A program made the position numbers and the translations under genes. Shown here piece by piece: positions 10,595 to 18,260 of a stretch of 64,000 nt of DNA (position 1 is its first letter; each line of letters opens with the position of its first letter). This stretch comes from Pseudomonadota bacterium. GTDB lineage: Bacteria; Pseudomonadota; Gammaproteobacteria; Burkholderiales; Sulfuriferulaceae. The notes under the pieces are model-generated. The model was not told the origin of the DNA, did not search any database, and saw only the letters and a list, made by a program, of their open reading frames with translations. The stretch is taken from NCBI GenBank assembly GCA_021801025.1, contig JAJYYK010000008.1, positions 60,954 to 124,953 on the forward strand. The letters are read 5' to 3'.

Positions 10595-12114
10595 CCGGGT
10601 TGCAGCCTGTATTTGATCAGGCGTTTCATGCTTTGACCACTGCACAAAATGGACATGAGCCTGCATTGCAATGGCGTGAATCTGGCACAGTGGCGCGCAT
10701 CACCACAGGTGTGGTGATGGTTGGGGGATTGCCAGGTGCTGCCTATGAGGAGTTGCTGAAATTTCCCAACGGCCTGTATGGCATTGTGTTTTACCTGGAA
10801 GAACAAGAAATCGGTGTAGTGTTGTTGGGTGATCCCGCTGGTTTGCAAGTGGGGGATACGGTTGAACGCACGGGCCGGGTCATGGACGTTCCTGTGGGTC
10901 AGGCATTACTTGGCAGGGTGATCAATCCGTTAGGTGAAGCCCTGGATGAGTTGGGGGCGGTGACCACAGCCGAACGTTGGCCGGTAGAACGCCCGGCCCC
11001 CGCTATTATGCAACGTGCACCGGTTGAGGTGCCTTTGCAAACCGGCGTGAAGGTGATTGATGCACTGATTCCAGTCGGGCGCGGGCAGCGCGAATTGATT
11101 TTGGGCGATCGCCAAACGGGTAAAACCACACTCGTGGTGGATGCCATCCTCAATCAGCGCGATCAGAATGTGTTGTGCATTTATTGTGCGATTGGGCAGC
11201 GGGCTGCCAGCGTGGCGAGTGTGGTGTCCACGTTGCGTGAGCAGGGCGCATTGGCATATTGTGTGGTGCTGGTGAGCGCGGGCAATGACGCGCCAGGCTT
11301 GTCTTATGTTGCACCCTATGCGGCGACCAGTATTGCAGAATGGTTTATGGCGCAAGGGCGTGATGTGCTGATTGTGTATGACGATTTGGTGGCTCATGCG
11401 CGGGCTTACCGTGAACTGTCATTGTTGTTGCGGCGACCTCCTGGGCGTGAAGCCTATCCGGGTGATATTTTTTATATTCATTCGCGCCTGCTGGAACGTG
11501 CAACACGTTTGCGGCCGGAGCTGGGCGGCGGCTCAGTGACGGCATTGCCTGTTATTGAAACCGAAGCGCAAAACATATCGGCGTATATCCCGACCAATTT
11601 GATTTCGATTACCGATGGGCAGATTTATTTATCGCCGGATTTGTTTGAGTTAGGCGTGTTGCCCGCAGTAGATGTGGGCAAATCAGTGTCGCGGGTGGGG
11701 GGCAAGGCGCAACGCGTTGCTTACCGTGAACTGGTCGGTGATCTCAAATTGGCCTATGCCCAGTTTGAAGAGCTGGAAAATTTCGCCCGTTTTGGCGCAC
11801 GGCTGGATGAAGCCAGTCGCAAGATTGTGACGCATGGTGAACGGATACGCGCCTGTTTAAAACAAAACGCACACCAACCCGTGACATTGATCGAACAACT
11901 TGTTGTGTTGATCGTGCTGGTAGAATCTTTGTTTGATGACGTTTCCCTGGACAGGATGCCGGAGGCTGAACAAGCCGTGCGCGCTTCGGTAGCGGGACTT
12001 CCTGAGGATTTGTCGGAGCGATTGAATGGTCAGACATTGCTAACCGCAACAGATAAACAGCTGGTGCTGGAACGTGCACGCGACACCTTGCATGCTGCGG
12101 GCTGGCTGGCGTGA
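10591..12114 (+). CDS. atpA: N-ATPase alpha subunit
   Basis: This F1 subunit of 507 residues has the P-loop GDRQTGKT near residue 171 and downstream alpha signatures (IYCAIGQRAASVA, REAYPGDIFYIHSRLLERA, TNLISITDGQIYL, VGKSVSRVGGKAQ). Like other N-type alphas it has an unusual N terminus compared with the housekeeping subunit. It overlaps atpF and atpG by 4 bp on each side, so the F1 genes are tightly coupled. Confidence 0.95.
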   Translation: MTGLQPVFDQAFHALTTAQNGHEPALQWRESGTVARITTGVVMVGGLPGAAYEELLKFPNGLYGIVFYLEEQEIGVVLLGDPAGLQVGDTVERTGRVMDVPVGQALLGRVINPLGEALDELGAVTTAERWPVERPAPAIMQRAPVEVPLQTGVKVIDALIPVGRGQRELILGDRQTGKTTLVVDAILNQRDQNVLCIYCAIGQRAASVASVVSTLREQGALAYCVVLVSAGNDAPGLSYVAPYAATSIAEWFMAQGRDVLIVYDDLVAHARAYRELSLLLRRPPGREAYPGDIFYIHSRLLERATRLRPELGGGSVTALPVIETEAQNISAYIPTNLISITDGQIYLSPDLFELGVLPAVDVGKSVSRVGGKAQRVAYRELVGDLKLAYAQFEELENFARFGARLDEASRKIVTHGERIRACLKQNAHQPVTLIEQLVVLIVLVESLFDDVSLDRMPEAEQAVRASVAGLPEDLSERLNGQTLLTATDKQLVLERARDTLHAAGWLA

Positions 12115-12989
12115 GCGATTCACTGGATGCCCTGCAACGCCGTATTGGCAGTGCGGATGAGCTGAAAACGGTGGTACGCGCCATGAAAGTGATCGCGGCA
12201 TCGAATATTGCCCGTTACGAGCAAGCGGTCCGGGCAATGGATGTATACGATGAAACCGTACGGCGCGGGTTGGCGGTCGCATTGCGGTACGCTGTGCTGG
12301 ACGTGAATGTTGAGACCGACCGTGTGGGCGTGGTGGTGGTGGGATCGGATCAGGGATTGGTCGGACAATTTAACGATGAGGTGTCTGCCGTCGCCAGTCA
12401 ACTGGTGACAGGTATTCCACAATATCAGGTGTGGGCAGTGGGCGAACGTGTGGCAGACCGTTTGCTGGACAGTAGCATTTCTCTCGCTGCGCAGTTTGAA
12501 GTGCCCACTACCACACATGCGACAACGGGTTTGGTCGCACAGCTGTTGTTGCAAATGGCGCCCTGGTTGTTGGCCTTTCCCCATGCGCCATTGTGGGTAA
12601 TTCATCACGGAAAGGGGGTGGGTGAGGCACATGCGCCAGTTAAATCAAGGCTTTTACCGCTGGATGATGTTTGGCAAAAGACATTGATTAAAACGCCCTG
12701 GCCGAGCCGTCGCCTGCCAGAAGTGATGAGTGACCGCTTGTTGACTTTACGTGCATTGGTTCGTGAATATTTATTTGTGTCCTTATACCGGGCCAGTACT
12801 GAATCCATGGCTTGTGAGAATGCCAGCCGGTTGGCGGCCATGCAGCGGGCAGATAAAAATATTGATGAACTGCTGGGCGAATTCAGGCGGGATTATTATC
12901 GTGCACGGCAAGAAAACATTGATGAAGAATTGTTTGATGTGATGGCCGGATTTGAACTGCAGTCACCAGATGGTGTTGGTGAAAAATGA
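12111..12989 (+). CDS. atpG: N-ATPase gamma subunit
   Basis: This central-stalk rotor subunit has 292 residues. The N-terminal helix (LQRRIGSADELKTVVRAMKVIAA) and the C-terminal helix (ASRLAAMQRADKNIDELLGEF) would form the coiled coil inside F1, around a Rossmann-like middle with VVVVGSDQGLVGQFN. It is the last gene of the operon. No clear terminator follows before the umuDC unit at 13.1 kb. Confidence 0.93.
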   Translation: MSDSLDALQRRIGSADELKTVVRAMKVIAASNIARYEQAVRAMDVYDETVRRGLAVALRYAVLDVNVETDRVGVVVVGSDQGLVGQFNDEVSAVASQLVTGIPQYQVWAVGERVADRLLDSSISLAAQFEVPTTTHATTGLVAQLLLQMAPWLLAFPHAPLWVIHHGKGVGEAHAPVKSRLLPLDDVWQKTLIKTPWPSRRLPEVMSDRLLTLRALVREYLFVSLYRASTESMACENASRLAAMQRADKNIDELLGEFRRDYYRARQENIDEELFDVMAGFELQSPDGVGEK

Positions 12990-13094
12990 ACATGCGCTGG
13001 GGAGCGTCAATATAACACAGCGGTTTGGCCCAACATTCCATCTTCCACATTACCTTTACGATTTCACATCAGACCTTCAAAATATGTTATCCTG

Positions 13095-13120
13095 TTTTGA
13101 ATTCGTCACGGAATTCAAAA
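13095..13120. promoter_or_regulatory. Perfect palindrome in front of umuD, candidate operator
   Basis: The sequence TTTTGAATTC-N6-GAATTCAAAA has 10-bp arms that match exactly. It ends 6 bp before the umuD ATG and overlaps the region where a ribosome binding site would lie. It has no CTGT-N8-ACAG LexA core. The TTGAA...TTCAA pattern resembles the type of site reported for the self-regulating UmuDAb of Acinetobacter. A role as operator is inferred. Confidence 0.55.
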
Positions 13121-13126
13121 TATCTT

Positions 13127-13723
13127 ATGAGCAATCAACCCGGGCGGGGTGGAAAGCGGGCCGGTGCAGGACGTAAAACCACCTACGGTGAACCAACCAA
13201 GCAAGTTCGTATTCCCATAAGCCAGATTGCGGTGGTGTCTGGTTATCTTCGCGCCCTGCGCAAACAGGTGCCGGTGGAATCACAACTGGCATTGCACAAC
13301 ATTGAAGGCATTTTCCCGGTAATGATGGAACCGTCGCGCTCAGTCATTCCCTTGATGTCGCACACGGTACCAGCAGGGTTTCCCAGCCCTGCTGATGATT
13401 ACATTGAAGACAGAATAGATCTCAACACGCATCTGATCACCCATCGTGAGGCGACTTTTATTTTGCGGGTTTCTGGCTGGTCGATGATTAACGCCGGGAT
13501 TCATGATGGGGATGAAATCATCGTGGATCGTGCGCTCAACGCCAGCCACGGTAACATCGTAGTCGCTGTGGTAAATAATGAATTGACCGTGAAACGCTTG
13601 CATCAATCGGCATCAGGTATTCGTCTTGTTCCTGAGAACCCTGATTTCGCTGATATTGTAATCAAAGCTGATGAAGAGTTGATGATCTGGGGGGTGGTGA
13701 CGCGGGTGTTGCACAAGGTGTAG
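13127..13723 (+). CDS. umuD: UmuD-like polymerase V protease subunit, N-terminally extended
   Basis: This S24 self-cleaving protein has 198 residues, against about 139 for E. coli UmuD. The C-terminal part aligns well: the cleavage site is Ala83-Gly84 (in [12 protein letters not shown]), the catalytic Ser is S119 in GWSM, and the Lys is K156 in LTVKRL. The 37-residue Ser-Lys spacing is the same as in E. coli. The extra 60 residues begin with a basic [10 protein letters not shown] motif and are followed by predicted helices, which could bind DNA. ATG 13127 is chosen because the [10 protein letters not shown] motif follows directly; no good Shine-Dalgarno is seen. It is cotranscribed with umuC. 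Confidence 0.9.
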   Translation: MSNQPGRGGKRAGAGRKTTYGEPTKQVRIPISQIAVVSGYLRALRKQVPVESQLALHNIEGIFPVMMEPSRSVIPLMSHTVPAGFPSPADDYIEDRIDLNTHLITHREATFILRVSGWSMINAGIHDGDEIIVDRALNASHGNIVVAVVNNELTVKRLHQSASGIRLVPENPDFADIVIKADEELMIWGVVTRVLHKV

Positions 13724-13734
13724 TGGCCGTGTCA

Positions 13735-15021
13735 ATGTCACGTATCGCGCTCGTGGACGTCAATAATTGCTACGTGTCGTGTGAGCGTTTATTTCGTCCC
13801 GATTTGCTCAATAAACCGGTGGTGGTACTGTCCAATAATGATGGTTGTGTGGTGGCACGCTCTGCTGAGGCGAGGGCATTAGGTGTCGTCATGGGGATGC
13901 CGTGGTTTAAATTGAAAGGGTTTGCCCGCCAACACAGCATCGTTGCACTGTCGAGCAATTATCCGCTGTATGCGGACATGAGCAATCGCATTATGTCGTT
14001 GTTGTCCACCTACAGCGCACGGCAAGAGGTGTACTCGATTGATGAATGTTTTCTGGATTTGACAGAACATGGGCACGCTCATTTAACGGAATATGCACAA
14101 ACCATGCGGTCGCAGATTGCGAAATGGTTGGGGTTGCCTGTTTGCGTGGGGATTGCATCTACCAAGACACTGGCCAAACTGGCCAACCATGTTGCCAAGA
14201 AACAACCTCTGTGGCGAGGGGTATGTGATTTGACTACACTGGACAAGTCGGCACTGGATGCCTTGTTGGCGGAGATCCCCGTCTCGGCGGTATGGGGGGT
14301 AGGGCAGCAGCATACGCAGGCTTTAATAAAGTTGGGGATAGTCACGGTACGGGATTTGCGTGATGCAGACGGCCCATTTATCCGCAAACGGTTTTCTGTG
14401 GTATTGGAACGCACCGTGCAAGAATTGCGAGGGGTGATTTGCTTGTCGTTGGGCTGGGATAGCTGTGCCAAACAACAAATCATGTCAAGCCGATCATTTG
14501 GCCGATCCGTTTATACATTTGCGGATTTGGCTGAAGCCGTGACCGTATACGTCACGCGAGCGGCGTTGAAATTACGCCAGCAAAACAGTCTCGCTGGGGC
14601 AATACAGGTGCAAATAAAAACCAACCCGCATCAACTCAAGGCACCGCAATATAACCCCAGTATCATTGTGCCGCTGTCTCGACCGTCGGCAGATACGCTC
14701 ATGCTGAATGCTGTTGCGGTACATGGGTTGGGACAAATATTTCAACCGGGTTATGCCTATGTCAAAGCGGGGGTGATGTTGCTGGAATTGTTGCCCGAGA
14801 CCCGGGCACCAATCGATTTATTGGCTGATATCGAACATGCAACACGACGCACGACGCTGATGCATACGATGGACAGGATTAATGGCAAGTATGGCCCAAA
14901 TGCCATCGGTGCGGGCGTGGCAGGGATGAGCGAGCGACGTGACTGGATGATGAAACAGGGACAAAAAACACCTAACTATACAACACGATGGTCAGAATTG
15001 GCAGTAGTGCACGCGGCGTAG
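13735..15021 (+). CDS. umuC: DNA polymerase V catalytic subunit UmuC
   Basis: This Y-family translesion polymerase has about 428 residues. The active-site motifs are present: [16 protein letters not shown] at the N terminus and [10 protein letters not shown] near residue 100. A helix-hairpin-helix-like stretch follows ([17 protein letters not shown]), then the little-finger domain. ATG 13735 gives a normal N terminus; an in-frame GTG at 13723 overlaps the umuD stop and would couple translation. The C terminus has the [13 protein letters not shown] end. With cleaved UmuD it would form pol V for mutagenic bypass. Confidence 0.95.
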   Translation: MSRIALVDVNNCYVSCERLFRPDLLNKPVVVLSNNDGCVVARSAEARALGVVMGMPWFKLKGFARQHSIVALSSNYPLYADMSNRIMSLLSTYSARQEVYSIDECFLDLTEHGHAHLTEYAQTMRSQIAKWLGLPVCVGIASTKTLAKLANHVAKKQPLWRGVCDLTTLDKSALDALLAEIPVSAVWGVGQQHTQALIKLGIVTVRDLRDADGPFIRKRFSVVLERTVQELRGVICLSLGWDSCAKQQIMSSRSFGRSVYTFADLAEAVTVYVTRAALKLRQQNSLAGAIQVQIKTNPHQLKAPQYNPSIIVPLSRPSADTLMLNAVAVHGLGQIFQPGYAYVKAGVMLLELLPETRAPIDLLADIEHATRRTTLMHTMDRINGKYGPNAIGAGVAGMSERRDWMMKQGQKTPNYTTRWSELAVVHAA

Positions 15022-15028
15022 CGCTGAA

Positions 15029-15042
15029 TTGATCCAAATCAA
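15029..15042. promoter_or_regulatory. Perfect FNR/ANR box upstream of a redox cassette
   Basis: TTGATCCAAATCAA matches the consensus TTGAT-N4-ATCAA at every fixed position. Its centre is about 41.5 bp before position 15077. A TAGACT at 15065-15070 lies where the -10 of a start at 15077 would be, which is class II activator geometry. An AGAGGTG ribosome site then precedes ATG 15100. FNR-family binding and anaerobic activation are inferred; DNR or other CRP/FNR relatives could use the same site. Confidence 0.8.
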
Positions 15043-15099
15043 GGCGCATTGGATATGAGCAATTTAGACTGGTAACCTCTCATCACACAGAGGTGTTTT

Positions 15100-15492
15100 A
15101 TGCATAAGCGCAATCGTTGGTTTGTCACCATTGGCCTCGTTTATGGTCTGATCGGTGGCGCAGTGGCTTTGACCTTCCTGAGTGTACCAACCCTGATCCC
15201 GGGCAATGTGCCGCGTATTCACGGACATATTATGTTGTTGGGATTTATCCTGATGTTTATTTATGGTGTTTCACTCCATGTCTTGCCGCGATTTTCCGGT
15301 CAAACCCTGTACTCGGAACGCATGGCCAACTGGCAATTGTATCTGGCCAATGCAGGTTTACCACTCATGATTGTGGGGTGGTTATTGCTGGCCAACTGGT
15401 TGGTATTGATCGGTGGGACATTGAGTTACGTGGGCATCGCGTTATTTGGTATTAATATTGTTATGACGGTGAGACCAAAAGGGCTGTTCTAA
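15100..15492 (+). CDS. Small four-helix heme-type membrane protein (oxidase subunit I/NnrS-like module)
   Basis: This 130-residue protein has four hydrophobic helices. H41, H43 and H60 lie in or next to helix 2 in the pattern H-x4-GF-x-LM-x-IYG-x3-H-x-LPRF. The pattern resembles helices of heme-copper oxidase subunit I or NnrS-like proteins, but the protein is far too short to be a whole oxidase and lacks the other metal ligands. The same pattern recurs in the gene two positions downstream, so the two are paralogous modules. It is the first gene after the FNR box. Heme binding is likely but unproven, and no exact function is assigned. Confidence 0.7.
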   Translation: MHKRNRWFVTIGLVYGLIGGAVALTFLSVPTLIPGNVPRIHGHIMLLGFILMFIYGVSLHVLPRFSGQTLYSERMANWQLYLANAGLPLMIVGWLLLANWLVLIGGTLSYVGIALFGINIVMTVRPKGLF

Positions 15493-15554
15493 TCTGGATG
15501 TTGCGCATTGATGCGTACATTTTAACAGCGCATTGAAGGTAAACGGAGGTCATC

Positions 15555-16001
15555 ATGAGTGAATACCGTGGTTGTGAATTACCAGAAGATTTGTATTACG
15601 ACCTGGATTATGTGTGGATTCGCCCTGAAGAAAATGGTGTGTTGACCATTGGATTGACCGATCCGGCCCAAACTATGGCGGGCAAAGTACAGTATGTCTG
15701 GATTAAAGAGCCTGACACATACCGTGCACAGAAGAAACCCATGGCACGGATTGAATCTGGCAAATGGGCAGGTGGCATTCCCGCACCCTGTTCAGGGACC
15801 ATCGAGGCGCGAAATGAAGAGGTATTGGGCAGACCAAACTTAATCAACATTGACCCCTATCATGATGCGTGGTTGGTGCGGTTTCGACCTGATCATTATG
15901 CCGAATGCATGGCAAAACTGGTAACCGGCACCGAGGCGCAAGTGGCGATGCGTCAATGGATAGAGAGGTATGATGTGCAGTGTATGCGGTGTCAGGATTA
16001 G
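15555..16001 (+). CDS. Orphan GcvH-like lipoyl-carrier protein
   Basis: This 148-residue protein has the glycine cleavage H-protein fold pattern (LPEDLYYDLDYVWIR, GLTDPAQ, a lipoylation loop IESGKW, NLINIDPYHDAWLVRF). The lipoyl Lys would be K70. A C-terminal CMRC pair (C143 and C146) is not part of normal GcvH. No gcvT or gcvP is nearby, and no hdr genes of the lipoate-dependent sulfur oxidation type occur in the window. It therefore looks like a lipoyl protein used for redox rather than glycine cleavage; compare LbpA of sulfur oxidisers. The partner could be the thioredoxin-fusion gene 49 bp downstream. Confidence 0.8.
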   Translation: MSEYRGCELPEDLYYDLDYVWIRPEENGVLTIGLTDPAQTMAGKVQYVWIKEPDTYRAQKKPMARIESGKWAGGIPAPCSGTIEARNEEVLGRPNLINIDPYHDAWLVRFRPDHYAECMAKLVTGTEAQVAMRQWIERYDVQCMRCQD

Positions 16002-16049
16002 AATCCGTTATAAAACTTAATGTTAGAGATTTTCTTTAGGAGATCAATC

Positions 16050-16754
16050 ATGAAGGTTGAATTGTTGGCGTCGGCCTGGTGCCAATCCTGCCGCCAGGCA
16101 GAACAGGTGTGGCAGATTGTTGCAGCGGAAAAATCAATAGATTTTGCGGTAGTGGATGCTACCCAACCTGAAGGTCGGGAAATTGTGAGCCGGTTGCGAA
16201 TCAAAACAGTGCCTGCGCTGATCATTGACGGTGAATTGAGGGGCGTGGGGGTGACGACTTTGGCTCAAGCGCGTGAATGGACGGCGTCATCGCCGGCGCG
16301 CACTGCGCAGCAAGGTCAAAATGTGGGAATATTGATGTCAGTCGACAATCGCTGGTTTGTGGTATCTGCGATGATGTACCTGATGTTGGGTGGATTGGGT
16401 TTGGTCATGAATGGTGCTTTGTTGTCGGATGGACCAGCCAGGCCGGTTGCATTGCATTTGGTGACGATCGGTTTTATGTTGATGCTGATCTACGGTTTGG
16501 GTGCGCACATGTTGCCGCGATTTACCGTTAACCCAATCCGGACGGGATTTTGGCCCTGGTTGCAGATGGGCTTGGCTCATTGCGGCGTGATTGCCTACGT
16601 GGCTGGTTTTTTGATTCCCCAGCATGGGTTGATTGTGGCAGGCGGTACTGCTGTGTGGGCCTCGTTGTGGATATTTGTGTGGCGGTTATGGCCGGTATTG
16701 TGGCCAAAGCCTACCAAACAGGATGGTATTGTCCTGCGTGTGCATGAGGCTTGA
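16050..16754 (+). CDS. Thioredoxin-like domain fused to a heme-type membrane module
   Basis: This is a 234-residue fusion. Residues 1-80 form a small thioredoxin/glutaredoxin-like domain with the pair C11-Q-S-C14 and a cis-Pro region IKTVPALII. Residues 100-225 carry four membrane helices with the same H-x4-GF-x-LM-x-IYG-x3-H-x-LPRF pattern as the protein at 15100, and both copies also share NRWFV before helix 1. ATG 16050 is preferred because TTTAGGAG precedes it at good spacing. There is no signal peptide, so the thiol domain probably faces the cytoplasm. It may pass electrons between thiols or lipoate and a membrane heme (inference). Confidence 0.75.
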   Translation: MKVELLASAWCQSCRQAEQVWQIVAAEKSIDFAVVDATQPEGREIVSRLRIKTVPALIIDGELRGVGVTTLAQAREWTASSPARTAQQGQNVGILMSVDNRWFVVSAMMYLMLGGLGLVMNGALLSDGPARPVALHLVTIGFMLMLIYGLGAHMLPRFTVNPIRTGFWPWLQMGLAHCGVIAYVAGFLIPQHGLIVAGGTAVWASLWIFVWRLWPVLWPKPTKQDGIVLRVHEA

Positions 16755-17052
16755 TCCTTCGCGAGAGGATATCGATACAGCTTGTTAAAAGACCGCCGAC
16801 TTATGATAAACTTACCACAGGATTTCATTAGTAAAACTTGCTGCTGACATTAAAGTCCACTCTTCCTCAATGCAGAAAAATGCCGCATTCCAGCGAGAAT
16901 CGGAATTGACATGACTTGGTTGAGAATGAGGAGGCTACTTCTTTCTGAATAAATCTTTCACATGCGTGTTAGCCTATGGCATTGACCTTATTACGGTTAT
17001 CCACGCAATACTGAATGCTGATTTCGTAAAATTGTGGTTAGCTTTTTCATAA
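16755..17052. other. Intergenic stretch between the redox cassette and the diguanylate cyclase
   Basis: There is no open frame, RNA gene or clear terminator in these 298 bases. A short imperfect hairpin ATCCT/AGGAT lies just after the cassette at about 16755-16771. A TTGACC at 16984 has only a poor -10 partner. Confidence 0.5.
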
Positions 17053-18216
17053 ATGGAGCAATTCCACATGATGGATTTTTGGTCATACGTCAAAATTCAA
17101 TTGGGCCAATTCTTTTTTGTTGGGCCGGGAGAATTAAGGGATTTTTTGAGCAGTGCACGACATTCAGCGTTGTTCTCTCATTACCGCGCGCGTTTTATTC
17201 TTTCTCGAGTACGGATGATGGCAGCTGTTTTTGCCGTGCTGACTCCGTTGTGGATGGCGATTGATTTCAGTGTTTTTCCCGGAAAAGTAGCATTTTTTTT
17301 GGCGGGGGGGCGCATTGTTGCGACCGTCCTGTTTGCGTTTTTGGCCCTTTTTTGTCGTTGTGGCCCGAAAATGGGCAATGCTCGTCTCGCTGTCGGCATT
17401 CTTTTGGCTGTCCCCACCAGTTTTTTTCTTTTTAGCCGCTGGCTGCTTGCCGGGGTGCAACTGAATGCACTCGGTACGGCTCTGGCATCGGGTTATACTT
17501 TTCTTCCTTTCGTTTTAGCCACCGGTTTGGCACTGTTCCCTTTTGTGGCACTGGAAACGATGCTTTTCAGTGTGCCCATGCTGGTCGTGTTCCTTATTTC
17601 CGAGTTTGTGCACGGACATGGTATCTTGCCGGGTCTGAATGATCTCGTTGTTTTTTGGTTGCTTTTGTTGATTTCTGCGGTGAGCAGCATGTCTTCCCTG
17701 AGTCAGCTTCAGCTCATGAAAAGTTTGTTCAAGCGATCTTCTGTGGATCCGCTGACCCGGCTTCTCAATCGGCGCAGTGGAGAACAGTTTTTGCAGTTGC
17801 AGCTGGCTCAGGCCAAACGACAAAAATTTCCGTTAACCCTTGCGTTTATCGATTTGGATAACTTTAAATTGATCAATGATCTCTATGGTCATGAGATGGG
17901 TGACGCGATTCTTTTGCATGTTGCTGAGCAATTACAATCGGCAGTGCGTGACGGGGACGTGTTGATCCGTTGGGGAGGAGAAGAGTTTCTCATTGTCATG
18001 CCTTATGCCACACTGGAACAGGCAGAGAAACGGCTTACTGACATCACGCGCAGCCGTATTTTGCAACGTCCGGACGGGACTCCCCTGACGTGGAGCGGTG
18101 GCCTTGCCCAATGGCCACGGGATTCGGTTTACAGCTGGCAGGAATTGGTCAATCTGGCCGATACGCGTATGTATCACGCAAAGGAGTCCGGCAAGGCGAA
18201 AATGATGTCTCAGTGA
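17053..18216 (+). CDS. Membrane-anchored diguanylate cyclase
   Basis: This 387-residue protein has about six membrane helices between residues 50 and 215 and then a GGDEF domain. The signature is GGEEF near residue 307, an active variant. An RxxD inhibitory site (RDGD) lies five residues before it, so product inhibition by c-di-GMP is likely. DPLTRLLNRR and FIDLDNFKLINDLYGHEMGD also match the family. It would make c-di-GMP in response to a membrane or periplasmic cue; the sensory region belongs to no family I can name. The huge GGDEF-EAL protein follows after 44 bp. Confidence 0.9.
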   Translation: MEQFHMMDFWSYVKIQLGQFFFVGPGELRDFLSSARHSALFSHYRARFILSRVRMMAAVFAVLTPLWMAIDFSVFPGKVAFFLAGGRIVATVLFAFLALFCRCGPKMGNARLAVGILLAVPTSFFLFSRWLLAGVQLNALGTALASGYTFLPFVLATGLALFPFVALETMLFSVPMLVVFLISEFVHGHGILPGLNDLVVFWLLLLISAVSSMSSLSQLQLMKSLFKRSSVDPLTRLLNRRSGEQFLQLQLAQAKRQKFPLTLAFIDLDNFKLINDLYGHEMGDAILLHVAEQLQSAVRDGDVLIRWGGEEFLIVMPYATLEQAEKRLTDITRSRILQRPDGTPLTWSGGLAQWPRDSVYSWQELVNLADTRMYHAKESGKAKMMSQ

Positions 18217-18260
18217 CCGTGTGCATTTACTTTGAGTTTTATGGGTAGAATAACTATCAG

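Noticed and set aside
13060..13126. LexA box before umuD
   Set aside because: No CTGT-N8-ACAG match is present; CTGTTTTG lacks the other half. The palindrome there is of a different kind.
15508..15521. Second FNR-like site before the GcvH-like gene (TTGATGCGTACATT)
   Set aside because: The first half matches but the second half differs from ATCAA at several positions.
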